A stretch of 64,000 nucleotides of DNA from Streptomyces sp. R41 (GTDB lineage Bacteria; Actinomycetota; Actinomycetes; Streptomycetales; Streptomycetaceae), in NCBI RefSeq assembly GCF_041053055.1, contig NZ_CP163443.1:8725001-8789000 (forward strand), in the 5' to 3' direction. The notes under the pieces were generated by a model. It made no database searches. It was not told the origin of the DNA and was given only the letters and a program-made list of their open reading frames with translations. The position numbers and the translations under genes were made by a program. Numbering within the stretch: position 1 is the first letter of the stretch; each line of letters opens with the position of its first letter. Below are positions 36,701 to 43,519 of the stretch, one piece after another.

Positions 36701-36807
36701 CGTTCGGTCTGTATGGTCCGCAGGCCCTGCGGCTGGTGTAGCGGATGGGGGACGTGGGGCATGGACGGGCCGGTGTTGTCCGCATCGCCGCCTCTGGTAT
36801 TCACCAC
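33772..36807 (-). CDS. PAS/GAF sensor SpoIIE-family phosphatase with C-terminal HATPase domain
   Basis: A protein of about 1,010 residues. In order: an N-terminal GAF-like region (about 45-220), a PAS/PAC domain (PEVMSGGIEAWAALIHPDD, about 240-350), a second PAS domain (about 355-455), a short Ala/Glu/Arg coiled coil, a GAF domain (about 475-620), a SpoIIE/PP2C phosphatase (about 640-850; GADVGGDWYDV with metal-binding Asp, VIGDVMGHG) and a serine-kinase-like HATPase_c domain (about 870-990; ELLVSELVGNVIRHA). Streptomyces uses such proteins to control anti-sigma-factor antagonists. Start uncertain: GTG 36807 after GGAGG is preferred; ATG at 36900 or 36762 is possible. It appears monocistronic. 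Confidence 0.88.
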   Translation of the reverse strand: MVNTRGGDADNTGPSMPHVPHPLHQPQGLRTIQTERPLERHRMRMRLLDAVDEDRRDVEGLLTALQQAVAEVHGLGGMVHLPGGGMSGILYLVADSGLPESMTRPWLIIPARGTAPPSRAARNDTITWQPDLAPPDPVPGRDPAALWPSRLPAGIGHLAIPIPGGGRRRGALSVLFAPGAEPGAAERTFLNEVAAWMSGRLKSSGILNPSPTLLHALENGPEPREAAPLWDVEGMPSITYTWDLRTGELTSDRPVEQVLTGIDPEVMSGGIEAWAALIHPDDLPGAVAGFDTGIQLRGGFQNEYRIRRQDGTYLWIEARARTITDEEGTSVKVIGTLRDSSETHAAAESVGRALRHMSDGFVSLDTDWRIGFLNQAAERLFGAAGDVAGALLWDIPAVGAVPGLEQRCRATAAEGQPAGFDVPGPDGTSWYHLRLVPVPEGLTLYITDTTERHLREAERAAAERAAAERAALVQRITRELAEAVTAQDVMAAVADGVMTPVGATGLIMLGVVGDRLTVVGSRGYSERFTRLLDGQWTVRDTTSPVGDALRTRTPLCISSPEEFLKRYPGTETLIREGGKQAWAFLPLAVSGRGIGAAVIGFGRPRVLDDDERTLLTALSGLIAQALERAGLYDEATTRARTLQRSLLPQALPKLPEVTAAARYQSAKQGADVGGDWYDVIPLSSARVALVIGDVMGHGMAEAATMGRLRTAVRTLSELELPPDEILGHLNDIVGELGTDAFVTCLYGIYDPVTRRLSYASAGHPPPAVTHPDGTVTFLSMTPDPPLGVAAPPFETLETLLPADSLLALYSDGLVESKDRDITTGMRRLAELLFQSVNAMPTSPADSSDLDALCATLTSALLPAHGALIDDAALLLARTHPLDAENVAEWPLPEDPVAAGQARELVRAQLTDWDLADEDLTMTTELLVSELVGNVIRHACGPIRLRMLRSRALICEVSDASLTTPHIRHTSATDEGGRGLQLISALCQRWGTRHTRTGKSIWTEQPLPTASV

Positions 36808-37187
36808 TGCCGACTGTCGCCTCCGCTCACCGCTTGGGCACCCGCTGGGCCGCATGTGATCGGATGTGGACCTGCAACGATCCACATCCGTCCGTTTCAT
36901 ACTAATTGGAATAACTTAGGCGATCTCATCCATCCTGGTGATCCTTTCGTATCCGATCAACTGTATGCGGCGTTAGCTCACCCTCCGTTGCCACTGAGGC
37001 CTTATCCGCCGGCTTGGCGCGGTGGCATTACCAGCAGTTCGTCAAACCCGACGGTAGAGATCAAGGCCGTGTCCCGTAGTGACCGCGTCGATCAGGGCTT
37101 GGAGCGGCACGCATGTGGCACGGCGCCTGAAACAGCGAAGGGGTCAGCCTCGGGAGGGAAACCCTCCTGAGCTGGCCCTTTCTTCTG
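36808..37187. other. Upstream region of the SpoIIE gene, no gene seen
   Basis: Open frames here are short and lack homology. The stretch around 36895-36965 is unusually AT-rich for the window and could hold the SpoIIE promoter. It runs up to the tRNA-Arg fragment. Confidence 0.4.
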
Positions 37188-37229
37188 TGCCCCCGGCAGG
37201 ATTCGAACCTGCGACACCCGCTTTAGGAG
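37188..37229 (-). other. 3' half of a tRNA-Arg(CCT) gene, likely attachment-site scar
   Basis: Read on the minus strand, this is the anticodon loop CTCCTAA, variable region, T arm (GGTTCGAATCC core) and acceptor 3' strand ending CGGGGGCA. The 5' half (acceptor 5' strand, D arm and left anticodon stem) is absent: upstream sequence does not match. A tRNA 3' end without its 5' half is the usual footprint of an integrated element's second att site. Two hundred bases on the far side (37230-37480) show no gene. Confidence 0.7.
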
Positions 37230-37480
37230 TTCGATCATCCGAATCTTCCGCCTGGGTGCCGAGCCCGCGGTAGAGCACGATCAATGCTCCGGGAGGCGCT
37301 CAAGGTCGATGCGGCCTGCCGACGTTGCCGTCAGAACCTGCCGTCAAGACCTCTTCGTCCCGAAGCAACTTGGGCGGGGGCTCTGCCCTAGGCGGTGTGT
37401 TCCTCACCTGCGTTGGCGGTCCGTTTGGCGTCCATGCTCGTCCGCCGCCGTTCGTCGGCGTTGTCACTCAGTGAGTCCTT

Positions 37481-38108
37481 TCAGCGTTGCCGCTCGAGGG
37501 TGAGGACAGCCGCGGCGATTGACGACATTCGATTCGGGCTGCACCGGGCTTTGCGGAGGATGCGCCAGGACTTCAGGCGAGCCACACCCCGCTCCACAGG
37601 CGCCCGCGCCGCCGAGAGCGCGCGGTTGATCGTTGCCTGGGTTGGTGTGAGACGCCCTGGCGTTCGCAGATCCGAATGATCCGGTGGGTGCGGGCCGCGG
37701 TCAGGTCGTGGGCACGGCCGGGCGGCGCCGACGAGATCCACAGCAGTCGCCCGGCTGGATCGGTCACTACCTGCACGTTCACCCCGTGCCGGCGGTGCTT
37801 GTGGGAGTAGTCGGCCCGGCTGTCGCCGACCCGGGGGTGCCGTCGATCAGGACGTAGTCCGGGTCGGCTTCGCGCAGGGCGCGCAACAGGCCCGGCGCGC
37901 GGCCGGTGAGCAGGTCGACGACGGCTGCCGCGTAGGCGTGGGCGGTTCCGACGGAGATGCCGAAGCCGCCAGCGAGCTGGGCGAGGGTGTCATGCCTGCG
38001 CAGGTACACCAGGCCGACCAGGGCACGCTGGTGCGGCGGGAGCTTGCAGCGGCGGTCACCCTCACGGGTGACGATGAGCATGGTGACCCACTCGACCAGC
38101 ACTTCCAA
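37481..38108 (-). pseudogene. Decayed IS5-type transposase
   Basis: Three out-of-frame pieces on the minus strand together resemble one transposase with an HTH_Tnp_4/DDE_4 layout. The N-terminal piece (37779-38108) has [20 protein letters not shown] and [12 protein letters not shown]. The middle piece (37573-37782) has NVQVVTDPAGRLLWIS and AHDLTAARTHRII. The C-terminal piece (37481-37741 frame) has ATINRALSAARAPVERG and FKSWR-like RLKSWRILRKAR. At least two frameshifts and an internal deletion remove part of the catalytic core, so it is inactive. A possible GTGAGTC/GACTCAC pair (37471 and 38128) may mark its ends, but this is weak. Confidence 0.8.
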
Positions 38109-38227
38109 TCCGGCCCTGGCTCACGATGACTCACCCACCCCAGCAGGGTGATAATTAGACAAAAGGGTGTTTCCTGCAGTTCTGCGCTTACGCGAACGAT
38201 CAACACATGGGAAGCAGGAGTGCCGAG

Positions 38228-38914
38228 ATGATCACCCAAGAGCAGATTCCAGCCGTGCTGGACCATCCCGTCCACGACGCCGAGGGGAACAAGATCGGCG
38301 ACGTCAAGCATGTCTTCCTCGACGAGGTCACTGGCCAGCCGGAATGGGTCAGCGTCAAGACCGGCCTGTTCGGCACCAGTGAGTCCTTCGTCCCCATCCG
38401 TGAAGCCACCATGGTCGAGGACCACCTCGAGGTCCCCTACGCCAAGGACACGGTCAAAGACGCCCCCAACGTCGACGTCGACGCCGGCGCCCACCTCTCT
38501 GAGGACGAGGAACACCGCTTGTACGAGCACTACGGCATCGCCTGGGACGAAGCCTGGCAACAGGCCAACCTGCCCGGCGGCGGTTGGGCCCACACCAGCC
38601 CCCGGCCCTCCACCGACACCACCACTGACGGCACCGCGCTCGACTATGACGACACCACGGCCTCGGGCATCGCCCGCAGCGGCCAGGAGAACGTCGACAC
38701 CACCGGCACGCAGAGCGACTATGACGACACCACGGCCTCGGGCATCGCCCGCAGCGGCGAAGAGAACGTCGACACACTCTCTGCCGGCTCCAAGAGCGCC
38801 CCAGACGATGAGGCAATGACGCACTCGGCTGAGCAGATGCACCTCGGCACCGAGCGCCGTGAAACAGGGCGGCCCCGGCTACGCCAGTACGTGATCACCG
38901 AAGAGCAGCAGTAG
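38228..38914 (+). CDS. PRC-barrel domain protein, truncated before its DUF2382 domain
   Basis: A 228-residue protein with an N-terminal PRC-barrel (about 8-75; HPVHDAEGNKIGDVKHVFLDE), an acidic linker and a 25-residue tandem repeat (DYDDTTASGIARSG twice). The frame stops at a TAG (38912) immediately after LRQYVITEEQQ, the first strand of DUF2382. The same frame continues beyond the stop with recognisable DUF2382 sequence, so this is a full-length PRC-DUF2382 gene broken by a nonsense mutation. PRC-DUF2382 proteins are common in actinobacteria and are thought to be stress-related; no mechanism is established. The ATG at 38228 follows CAGGAG. Confidence 0.85.
   Translation: MITQEQIPAVLDHPVHDAEGNKIGDVKHVFLDEVTGQPEWVSVKTGLFGTSESFVPIREATMVEDHLEVPYAKDTVKDAPNVDVDAGAHLSEDEEHRLYEHYGIAWDEAWQQANLPGGGWAHTSPRPSTDTTTDGTALDYDDTTASGIARSGQENVDTTGTQSDYDDTTASGIARSGEENVDTLSAGSKSAPDDEAMTHSAEQMHLGTERRETGRPRLRQYVITEEQQ
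38642..38778 (+). repeat. 75-bp in-frame tandem duplication in the PRC-barrel gene
   Basis: GACTATGACGACACCACGGC begins at 38642 and again at 38717, and the following about 40 bases are nearly identical. The protein therefore has two copies of a 25-residue acidic linker unit. Near-identity at DNA level points to a recent duplication. Confidence 0.75.
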
Positions 38915-39050
38915 ACCGCCCCCGTGCGCCATGAGGAAGTCCGCGTGGAACGCGCGCCGATCACCGACGCCAATGCGGATCAGGCCAAGTCCGGGGTCGG
39001 AGATCCCCGAGGCCGAGCACGAGACCGCACCAGTCGAGCGCGCGGCTTTG
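38915..39050 (+). pseudogene. Relic of the DUF2382 domain
   Basis: In the same frame as the PRC-barrel gene, codons after the TAG read VRHEEVRVERAPITDANADQ, the typical DUF2382 second block. About 80 bp on, the match moves to another frame (GSEIPEAEHETAPVERAAL), so a frameshift follows the nonsense codon. The domain then fades out near 39050. Confidence 0.75.
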
Positions 39051-39301
39051 AAGCTGCCCGCAATGTGCACTGTCCGGTCCCGGGAGATGTCTGTCTTGTC
39101 TCGGTTGATGCTTGACGTTGTGGCTTCACCTGATGCTTGACACCGCTTGCCTCGGCTTGGCTGTGCGCGTCTGATCGGCGCGTGCAGGGAGGGCCGGGGC
39201 CGACGGGGGTGCTTCCTCGAAGGCCTGCAAGATCAAGACGCTACTACAACGTGATCATTGGCAAACGGCTGCTCCCGGCGGCATCCGCCTGCACATACGC
39301 G

Positions 39302-39341
39302 AAGACCCCGACCGCAGCGTTTCCGCCGGTGACGGGGTCTT
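39302..39341 (-). terminator. Hairpin downstream of the second tRNA-Arg fragment
   Basis: AAGACCCCG (39302-39310) pairs with CGGGGTCTT (39333-39341). It is 20 bp beyond the tRNA 3' end on the minus strand, in the usual place for a tRNA terminator, and appears to have been kept with the fragment. Confidence 0.55.
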
Positions 39342-39359
39342 TGGGCATCTCATACACGG

Positions 39360-39404
39360 TGCCCTCGGCAGGATTCGAACCTGCGCACACGGCTCCGGAG
39401 GCCG
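39360..39404 (-). other. 3' half of a tRNA-Arg(CCG) gene, likely attachment-site scar
   Basis: On the minus strand: anticodon loop CTCCGGA, T arm and acceptor 3' strand ending CGAGGGCA. The sequence where the D arm and 5' acceptor strand should be does not fold into a tRNA. It shares the 20-mer CGGCAGGATTCGAACCTGCG with the fragment at 37188 and points the same way. The two fragments bracket the transposase relic and the PRC-barrel gene. Confidence 0.7.
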
Positions 39405-39430
39405 CGAGCTCCTTTCCTGCTCAGCGCGGC

Positions 39431-39871
39431 TCAGACCGTCGTACGGTCCCCGGTGGTCTCGGCCCGCCGGCGCATCATCTCCCGCTCCCGCGCTCGTCGC
39501 GCGGTGACGTCTCGGATGACCGCTCCGACGTGGGCGCCGCCGTCGGGAGCGGCGAGCAGTACCACGCTGAACTCGATGGACAGGGTGCTGCCGTCCGCCG
39601 CCAGCGCGGGAACCGTCAGGAGGTCGGCATCCCCGTACTTGGTGGCTCCTCGGTCCATGGCGGTCCGAAAGCCGTCCCAATGACGCTTCCTGTGCTTCTC
39701 GGGAATGATGACGTCCAGACTGCGACCGGCCACGTCGGCCGCCGAGAAGCCGAAGATGCGCTCCGCACCCCGGTTCCAGTAGCGGATCAGTCCTTCGCCG
39801 TCGATGATCACTATGCCGTCGGGTGCCTGGGCAGCCATTCCCAGCACCACCTCGGGGTCGAGCTCTGCCAT
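39431..39871 (-). CDS. Single PAS-domain protein
   Basis: A 146-residue protein that is essentially one PAS/PAC domain (AQAPDGIVIIDGEGLIRYWNRGAERIFGFSAADV split as usual, then PALAADGSTLSIEFSVVLL) with a short Arg-rich tail (TARRAREREMMRRR). There is no output domain. Orphan PAS proteins of this size may bind haem or flavin, or act as partners for a kinase; no cofactor residue is diagnostic here. The start at 39871 follows GGAGG-like GGAGGAAAC. It lies 74 bp downstream of the DUF2848 gene on the same strand, with a palindrome between. Confidence 0.8.
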   Translation of the reverse strand: MAELDPEVVLGMAAQAPDGIVIIDGEGLIRYWNRGAERIFGFSAADVAGRSLDVIIPEKHRKRHWDGFRTAMDRGATKYGDADLLTVPALAADGSTLSIEFSVVLLAAPDGGAHVGAVIRDVTARRAREREMMRRRAETTGDRTTV

Positions 39872-39906
39872 GTTTCCTCCGAATTGGAGCCATGCGAGTG
39901 GCGTCA

Positions 39907-39919
39907 GTATACGGAATAC
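39907..39919. promoter_or_regulatory. Palindrome upstream of the PAS gene
   Basis: GTAT-ACGGA-ATAC. It is close in sequence to the GntR-type sites of the window (GTATAC core), but the spacing differs. It lies between the DUF2848 stop and the PAS start. Confidence 0.4.
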
Positions 39920-39945
39920 AGTCGGCAGAAAGAATGCCCCGTTCC

Positions 39946-40632
39946 TCAGCCGATCGGCTCGGGCATCGGCACCACGTCGTAGGCCAGGCCGATCGTGTCC
40001 CCGGTGACCGGATCGCCCAACTCCACCCGCCACGCCTCGGCGAACTGGTCCACGTTCTCGGTCATCGGGATGGTCCCCGAGATGAGGACGGTGCCGGGGG
40101 TCAAGTCGCCCCGCGAGCGCAGTACATCGGCCCAGTAGCCCGGGGTGAGCAGCTCGGCGAGCGTGCCGCGCTGGATCTCGGTCTCCGTGCCGCCGTGGGT
40201 GACCCAGGCCCGCAGGGTGAGGTCGTCGACGCGTGCCGCGACGTCGTCCAGGCGCCAGGCGCGGCGGGCGAGTACGTCCGGGCCGGCGTTCTTGCTCCAC
40301 GCGACGCCGTGTACTTCGAGGTCCCGGTCGGTGTGGTCGCAGGCGGCCGTGAGCAGCAGTTCCCCGTCCGCGGCGACGACCAGGGCCCACTCGGCCTCGC
40401 CGGAGGTGCGCCCGTGCTGGGCGGCGACGCGGTCGGTCTGCTGGGCGAGATAGGGGGAGACGGGGTAGAGCGCCGGGGTCACGGACGGCGCGGGCACGCC
40501 GAGCTCGGCCAGCTCGGCGACGTGCGCGGCGACATCGTCCTGGCTGCGCCCGGCGTATCCGGCGTTGAGCACCTGGCGGACGTCGACATCACGGGTGGAA
40601 CCGTCGGGCAGCTCGAAGGTCAGCACGGCCAC
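39946..40632 (-). CDS. DUF2848 family protein
   Basis: A 228-residue protein of the DUF2848 family, which has a fumarylacetoacetate-hydrolase-like character. Conserved blocks include NAGYAGRSQDDVAAHVAEL, the PSVTPALYPV stretch and a C-terminal GTVLISGTIPM with GDPVTGDTIGLAYDV. Family members sit in catabolic clusters but have no assigned reaction; hydrolysis of a C-C or C-N bond is a guess. The GTG at 40632 follows AGGAGTTCCC. It is divergent from the MHS permease across a 218-bp region with a CTGTATACAAG operator, so it belongs to the five-gene cassette. Confidence 0.82.
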   Translation of the reverse strand: MAVLTFELPDGSTRDVDVRQVLNAGYAGRSQDDVAAHVAELAELGVPAPSVTPALYPVSPYLAQQTDRVAAQHGRTSGEAEWALVVAADGELLLTAACDHTDRDLEVHGVAWSKNAGPDVLARRAWRLDDVAARVDDLTLRAWVTHGGTETEIQRGTLAELLTPGYWADVLRSRGDLTPGTVLISGTIPMTENVDQFAEAWRVELGDPVTGDTIGLAYDVVPMPEPIG

Positions 40633-40751
40633 GGGAACTCCTGAAGGGGTCGGTCTCGAGTGGAGGGGCGGTCTCGGAAATCGGCCTCGGGTCTGTCTCG
40701 GAGGCCGGTTTCGAAGCGGTTAACTTCCTGCGCTGGGGTTGCGCATACGAC

Positions 40752-40762
40752 CTGTATACAAG
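40752..40762. promoter_or_regulatory. Operator of the DUF2848 cassette, permease side
   Basis: CTGTATACAAG. Its exact reverse complement lies at 44172-44182 before the cassette's own GntR gene, so one regulator probably binds both. The site is about 100 bp from the permease start and 120 bp from the DUF2848 start. Confidence 0.7.
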
Positions 40763-40778
40763 AAGTATGCCGATAGGT

Positions 40779-40841
40779 CGATGCTCCTCGACACGAGGCC
40801 GATGCTCCCCGACACAAGGTCGATGTCCCCCGACGCAAGGA
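40779..40841. repeat. Three 21-bp tandem repeats before the MHS permease gene
   Basis: Three units of the form CGATGYYCCYCGACRCRAGG(N), at 40779-40799, 40800-40820 and 40821-40841. The last ends 9 bp before the permease ATG and includes its ribosome site AAGGA. The unit length of two helical turns and its position in the untranslated leader suggest repeated protein binding or an RNA structure, or a simple expansion. Confidence 0.75.
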
Positions 40842-40850
40842 ACAGGCAGC

Positions 40851-42206
40851 ATGCAGCACGCCCAGCAGGCCACCGAGGCGCCGCCCGCCGGCCGCTCCGG
40901 TATCCGCCGCGCCTTCTTCGCCAGCCTCACCGGCACCGCTCTGGAGTGGTACGACTTCGCGGTCTACTCCGCCGCCGCGGCGCTGGTCTTCGGCGACCTC
41001 TTCTTCCCCTCGGGGGACCCCCTCACCGGCACCCTCCTGGCTTTCTCCACCTACGCCGTCGGCTATGTCTCGCGTCCGCTCGGCGGCTTCGTCTTCGGCC
41101 GGCTCGGCGATGTGATCGGCCGCAAGAAGGTCCTCATCGCCACGCTGGTCCTTATCGGAGCGGCCACCTTCCTGATCGGTCTGCTGCCCGCGTACGGCAC
41201 GGTCGGTGTGGCGGCGCCCATCGCCCTGGTCGTGCTGCGCTTCGCGCAGGGCGTCGGGGTGGGCGGCGAGTGGGGCGGCGCCGTCCTGCTGTCCAGCGAA
41301 TTCGGCGACCCGCGTCGCCGCGGCTTCTACGCCTCCGCGGCCCAGGTCGGACCGCCCGCGGGCAACCTGCTGGCCAACGGCGTACTGGCCGCGCTCGGCG
41401 CCCTGTTGACGGAAGACCAGTTCCTGTCCTGGGGCTGGCGAGTGGCGTTCCTGATGTCCGGCGTCCTGGTCGGCTTCGGCCTGTGGATCCGGGCGAAGCT
41501 GGAGGAGACGCCGGTGTTCAAGGCCATGGAGGCCGAGCACAGCCGGCCCGAGGCGCCGATCCGCGAAGTGTTCACCACCCAGCCGCGCGCCCTGCTCGCG
41601 GCCATCCTGTGCCGGGTCGGCCCGGACGTGCTCTACGCGATGTTCACCGTCTTCGTGCTCACGTACGCCACCGACGAGTTGGGCATGGCGCGCGGCTCCG
41701 CGCTGACGGCCGTACTCGTCGGATCGTCGCTGCAGGTCTTCCTCATCCCGCTCGCCGGCGCCGTGTCCGACCGAGTGAACCGACGTCTGCTGTACGGCTG
41801 TTCCGCCGTGGCGGCGGGCCTGTGGCCGTTCCTGTTCTTCCTCGTGGTCGACGGCCGCAGCTGGATCCTGCTCATGTGCGGCGTGGTCGGCGGCCTGGCC
41901 ATCCACTCCTTCATGTACGGGCCACAGGCGGCCTTCGTCGCCGAGCAGTTCTCACCCCGGCTGCGCTACACCGGCTCCTCGCTGGCCTATACGCTCGCCG
42001 GCCTCATCGGCGGCGCGGTCGCACCGTTGCTGTTCACCGCCCTGCTCAGCTCCTACGACAGCTGGGTTCCCCTGGCGCTGTACATCGCCGTCGCGGCAGC
42101 GGTCACCATCGCCGGACTGTGCCTGGGCCGCGACGCTGACGACGTCGAGGACGAAGAGGTGCAGCGCGTGGCGTACGTGACCGAGTCCGCGGCCGAGGTT
42201 TCCTGA
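40851..42206 (+). CDS. MHS-family MFS transporter (metabolite:H+ symporter)
   Basis: A 451-residue, 12-helix transporter of the MHS group. It has the N-terminal TALEWYDFAVYS signature, GGFVFGRLGDVIGRKK between TM2 and TM3, and GVGVGGEWGGAVLL in TM4. MHS carriers import carboxylates, betaines or shikimate-type compounds with protons. The ATG at 40851 follows AAGGA; the frame is open 28 codons further up through the 21-bp repeats, but that sequence is not conserved. It heads a permease-amidohydrolase-cupin unit and would bring in its substrate. Confidence 0.9.
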   Translation: MQHAQQATEAPPAGRSGIRRAFFASLTGTALEWYDFAVYSAAAALVFGDLFFPSGDPLTGTLLAFSTYAVGYVSRPLGGFVFGRLGDVIGRKKVLIATLVLIGAATFLIGLLPAYGTVGVAAPIALVVLRFAQGVGVGGEWGGAVLLSSEFGDPRRRGFYASAAQVGPPAGNLLANGVLAALGALLTEDQFLSWGWRVAFLMSGVLVGFGLWIRAKLEETPVFKAMEAEHSRPEAPIREVFTTQPRALLAAILCRVGPDVLYAMFTVFVLTYATDELGMARGSALTAVLVGSSLQVFLIPLAGAVSDRVNRRLLYGCSAVAAGLWPFLFFLVVDGRSWILLMCGVVGGLAIHSFMYGPQAAFVAEQFSPRLRYTGSSLAYTLAGLIGGAVAPLLFTALLSSYDSWVPLALYIAVAAAVTIAGLCLGRDADDVEDEEVQRVAYVTESAAEVS

Positions 42207-42281
42207 TCCCACCCGGGTACCACCGACTCCCACCCACGCGACCCACTCCCACCGACTCCCATCGACACAGAAAGGCCGCCC

Positions 42282-43085
42282 GTGCGTATCGCCCTGAGCC
42301 AGTTCACCAGCGGACCCGACCCCGAGAAGAATCTCGAACTCATCGAGGACGGCGCCCGGCGCGCCGCCGAGGCCGGAGCCCGCGTCGTCGTGTTCCCCGA
42401 GGCGTCGATGGCCTGCTTCGGCACCCCGTTGGCGCCGGTCGCGGAGCCGCTCGACGGCCCCTGGGCGAACGAGGTGCGCGCGCTCGCTGTCGCGGCGGGC
42501 ATCGTCGTGGTGGCGGGCATGTTCACCCCTGCCCCCGAGGGACGGGTCGCCAACACACTGCTCGCCACCGGCCCGGGAGTCGAGGCCGCGTACGACAAGA
42601 TCCATCTGTACGACGCCTTCGGCTACGCCGAGTCCGACACCGTCGCCGCGGGCTCGCGGATCGTCACGATCGACGTCGACGGCGTCCGTATCGGTCTCGC
42701 CACCTGCTACGACGTCCGCTTCCCCGAGCTCTTCCGGGCGCATGCCGACGAAGGCGCCGTGGCGACGGTGCTCGCCGCCTCCTGGGGTGCCGGGCCCGGC
42801 AAGCGCGAGCAGTGGGAGCTGCTGGTGCGGGCCCGCGCCCTGGACGCGACCGTGTGGGTCGCGGCGGTCGACCAGGCCGACCCGGCGGCCGGGGGAGTGG
42901 TCGCCGACGCGTCGGCCCCGACGGGCATCGGGTACAGCATGGTGGCCGGTCCCGACGGAACCGTACGCGACTGCCTGGGCGCGGAACCGGGCCTGCTGCT
43001 CGCCGACTTGAGCGTCGACGAGGTCGCGGCGGTCCGGGAGAAGACGTCCGTGCTGGCCAACCGCCGCCTGGGACGGGCCTCATGA
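42282..43085 (+). CDS. Carbon-nitrogen hydrolase (nitrilase superfamily)
   Basis: A 267-residue C-N hydrolase with the complete catalytic set: Glu40 in VVFPEAS, Lys106 in YDKIHLYDAFGY and Cys142 in ATCYDVRFPELF. The DAFGY element resembles the omega-amidase/deaminated-glutathione-amidase branch, whose members release ammonia from small amides. Its stop overlaps the cupin start (ATGA). The substrate is probably an amide made from, or imported with, the permease substrate; this is inference. Confidence 0.9.
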   Translation: MRIALSQFTSGPDPEKNLELIEDGARRAAEAGARVVVFPEASMACFGTPLAPVAEPLDGPWANEVRALAVAAGIVVVAGMFTPAPEGRVANTLLATGPGVEAAYDKIHLYDAFGYAESDTVAAGSRIVTIDVDGVRIGLATCYDVRFPELFRAHADEGAVATVLAASWGAGPGKREQWELLVRARALDATVWVAAVDQADPAAGGVVADASAPTGIGYSMVAGPDGTVRDCLGAEPGLLLADLSVDEVAAVREKTSVLANRRLGRAS

Positions 43086-43435
43086 GCAAACCGGAGCTCG
43101 AATTCCACCGGCCCACCGGGCCATGGACGGCGCCCGCCGGTGCCGTACCAGGGGTCGCGCAACGCGTACTCGCCGAGGACGCGTCCGGCGCTCACAGCAC
43201 CACGCTCGTCCGCTGGGAGCCGGGCACCGACACTTCCGCACAGGGGGTGACCCGGCACGACTTCTGGGAGGAGGTCTACATCCTCCAAGGCGACCTGCAC
43301 GACCTGACGCTCGACGAGACCTTCCCGCAGGGCTCGTACGCGTGCCGCCCGCCGGGGATGCCGCACGGTCCGTGGACGACGGCCGAGGGCGTCACCATGC
43401 TCGTGTTCACCTATCCCGCGGACCAGCGGGCCTGA
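43082..43435 (+). CDS. Cupin-domain protein
   Basis: A 117-residue small cupin of the ChrR-like type. The first cupin motif is degenerate (RHDFWEEVYILQGDLHDL) and the second is PPGMPHGPW; available His/Glu residues could bind one metal. It is translationally coupled to the amidohydrolase. Such single cupins act as isomerases, lyases or dioxygenases in catabolic operons. The closing strong hairpin shows it is the last gene of the unit. Confidence 0.82.
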   Translation: MSKPELEFHRPTGPWTAPAGAVPGVAQRVLAEDASGAHSTTLVRWEPGTDTSAQGVTRHDFWEEVYILQGDLHDLTLDETFPQGSYACRPPGMPHGPWTTAEGVTMLVFTYPADQRA

Positions 43436-43473
43436 CAGCCGGACAGTCGGGTCGGGCCTGACAGCCGTACGGC

Positions 43474-43512
43474 CGGGTGGGGAGGGACCGGACCCCGGTC
43501 CCTCCCCACCCG
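43474..43512. terminator. Very strong bidirectional hairpin between the cupin and GntR genes
   Basis: An 18-bp perfect stem (CGGGTGGGGAGGGACCGG at 43474-43491 with its complement at 43495-43512) and a 3-nt loop, between converging stop codons. Confidence 0.85.
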
Positions 43513-43519
43513 TACCCGC

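Noticed and set aside
37188..37260. Intact tRNA-Arg gene
   Set aside because: The 5' acceptor strand and D arm do not follow; only the 3' half is present.
39360..39435. Intact tRNA-Arg(CCG) gene
   Set aside because: A GC-rich stretch resembles a D arm, but no matching 5' acceptor strand can pair with the 3' end.
40767..40850. 28-residue N-terminal extension of the MHS permease through the 21-bp repeats
   Set aside because: Sequence is repetitive and unlike MHS N-termini; the ATG at 40851 has a ribosome site and fits the family.
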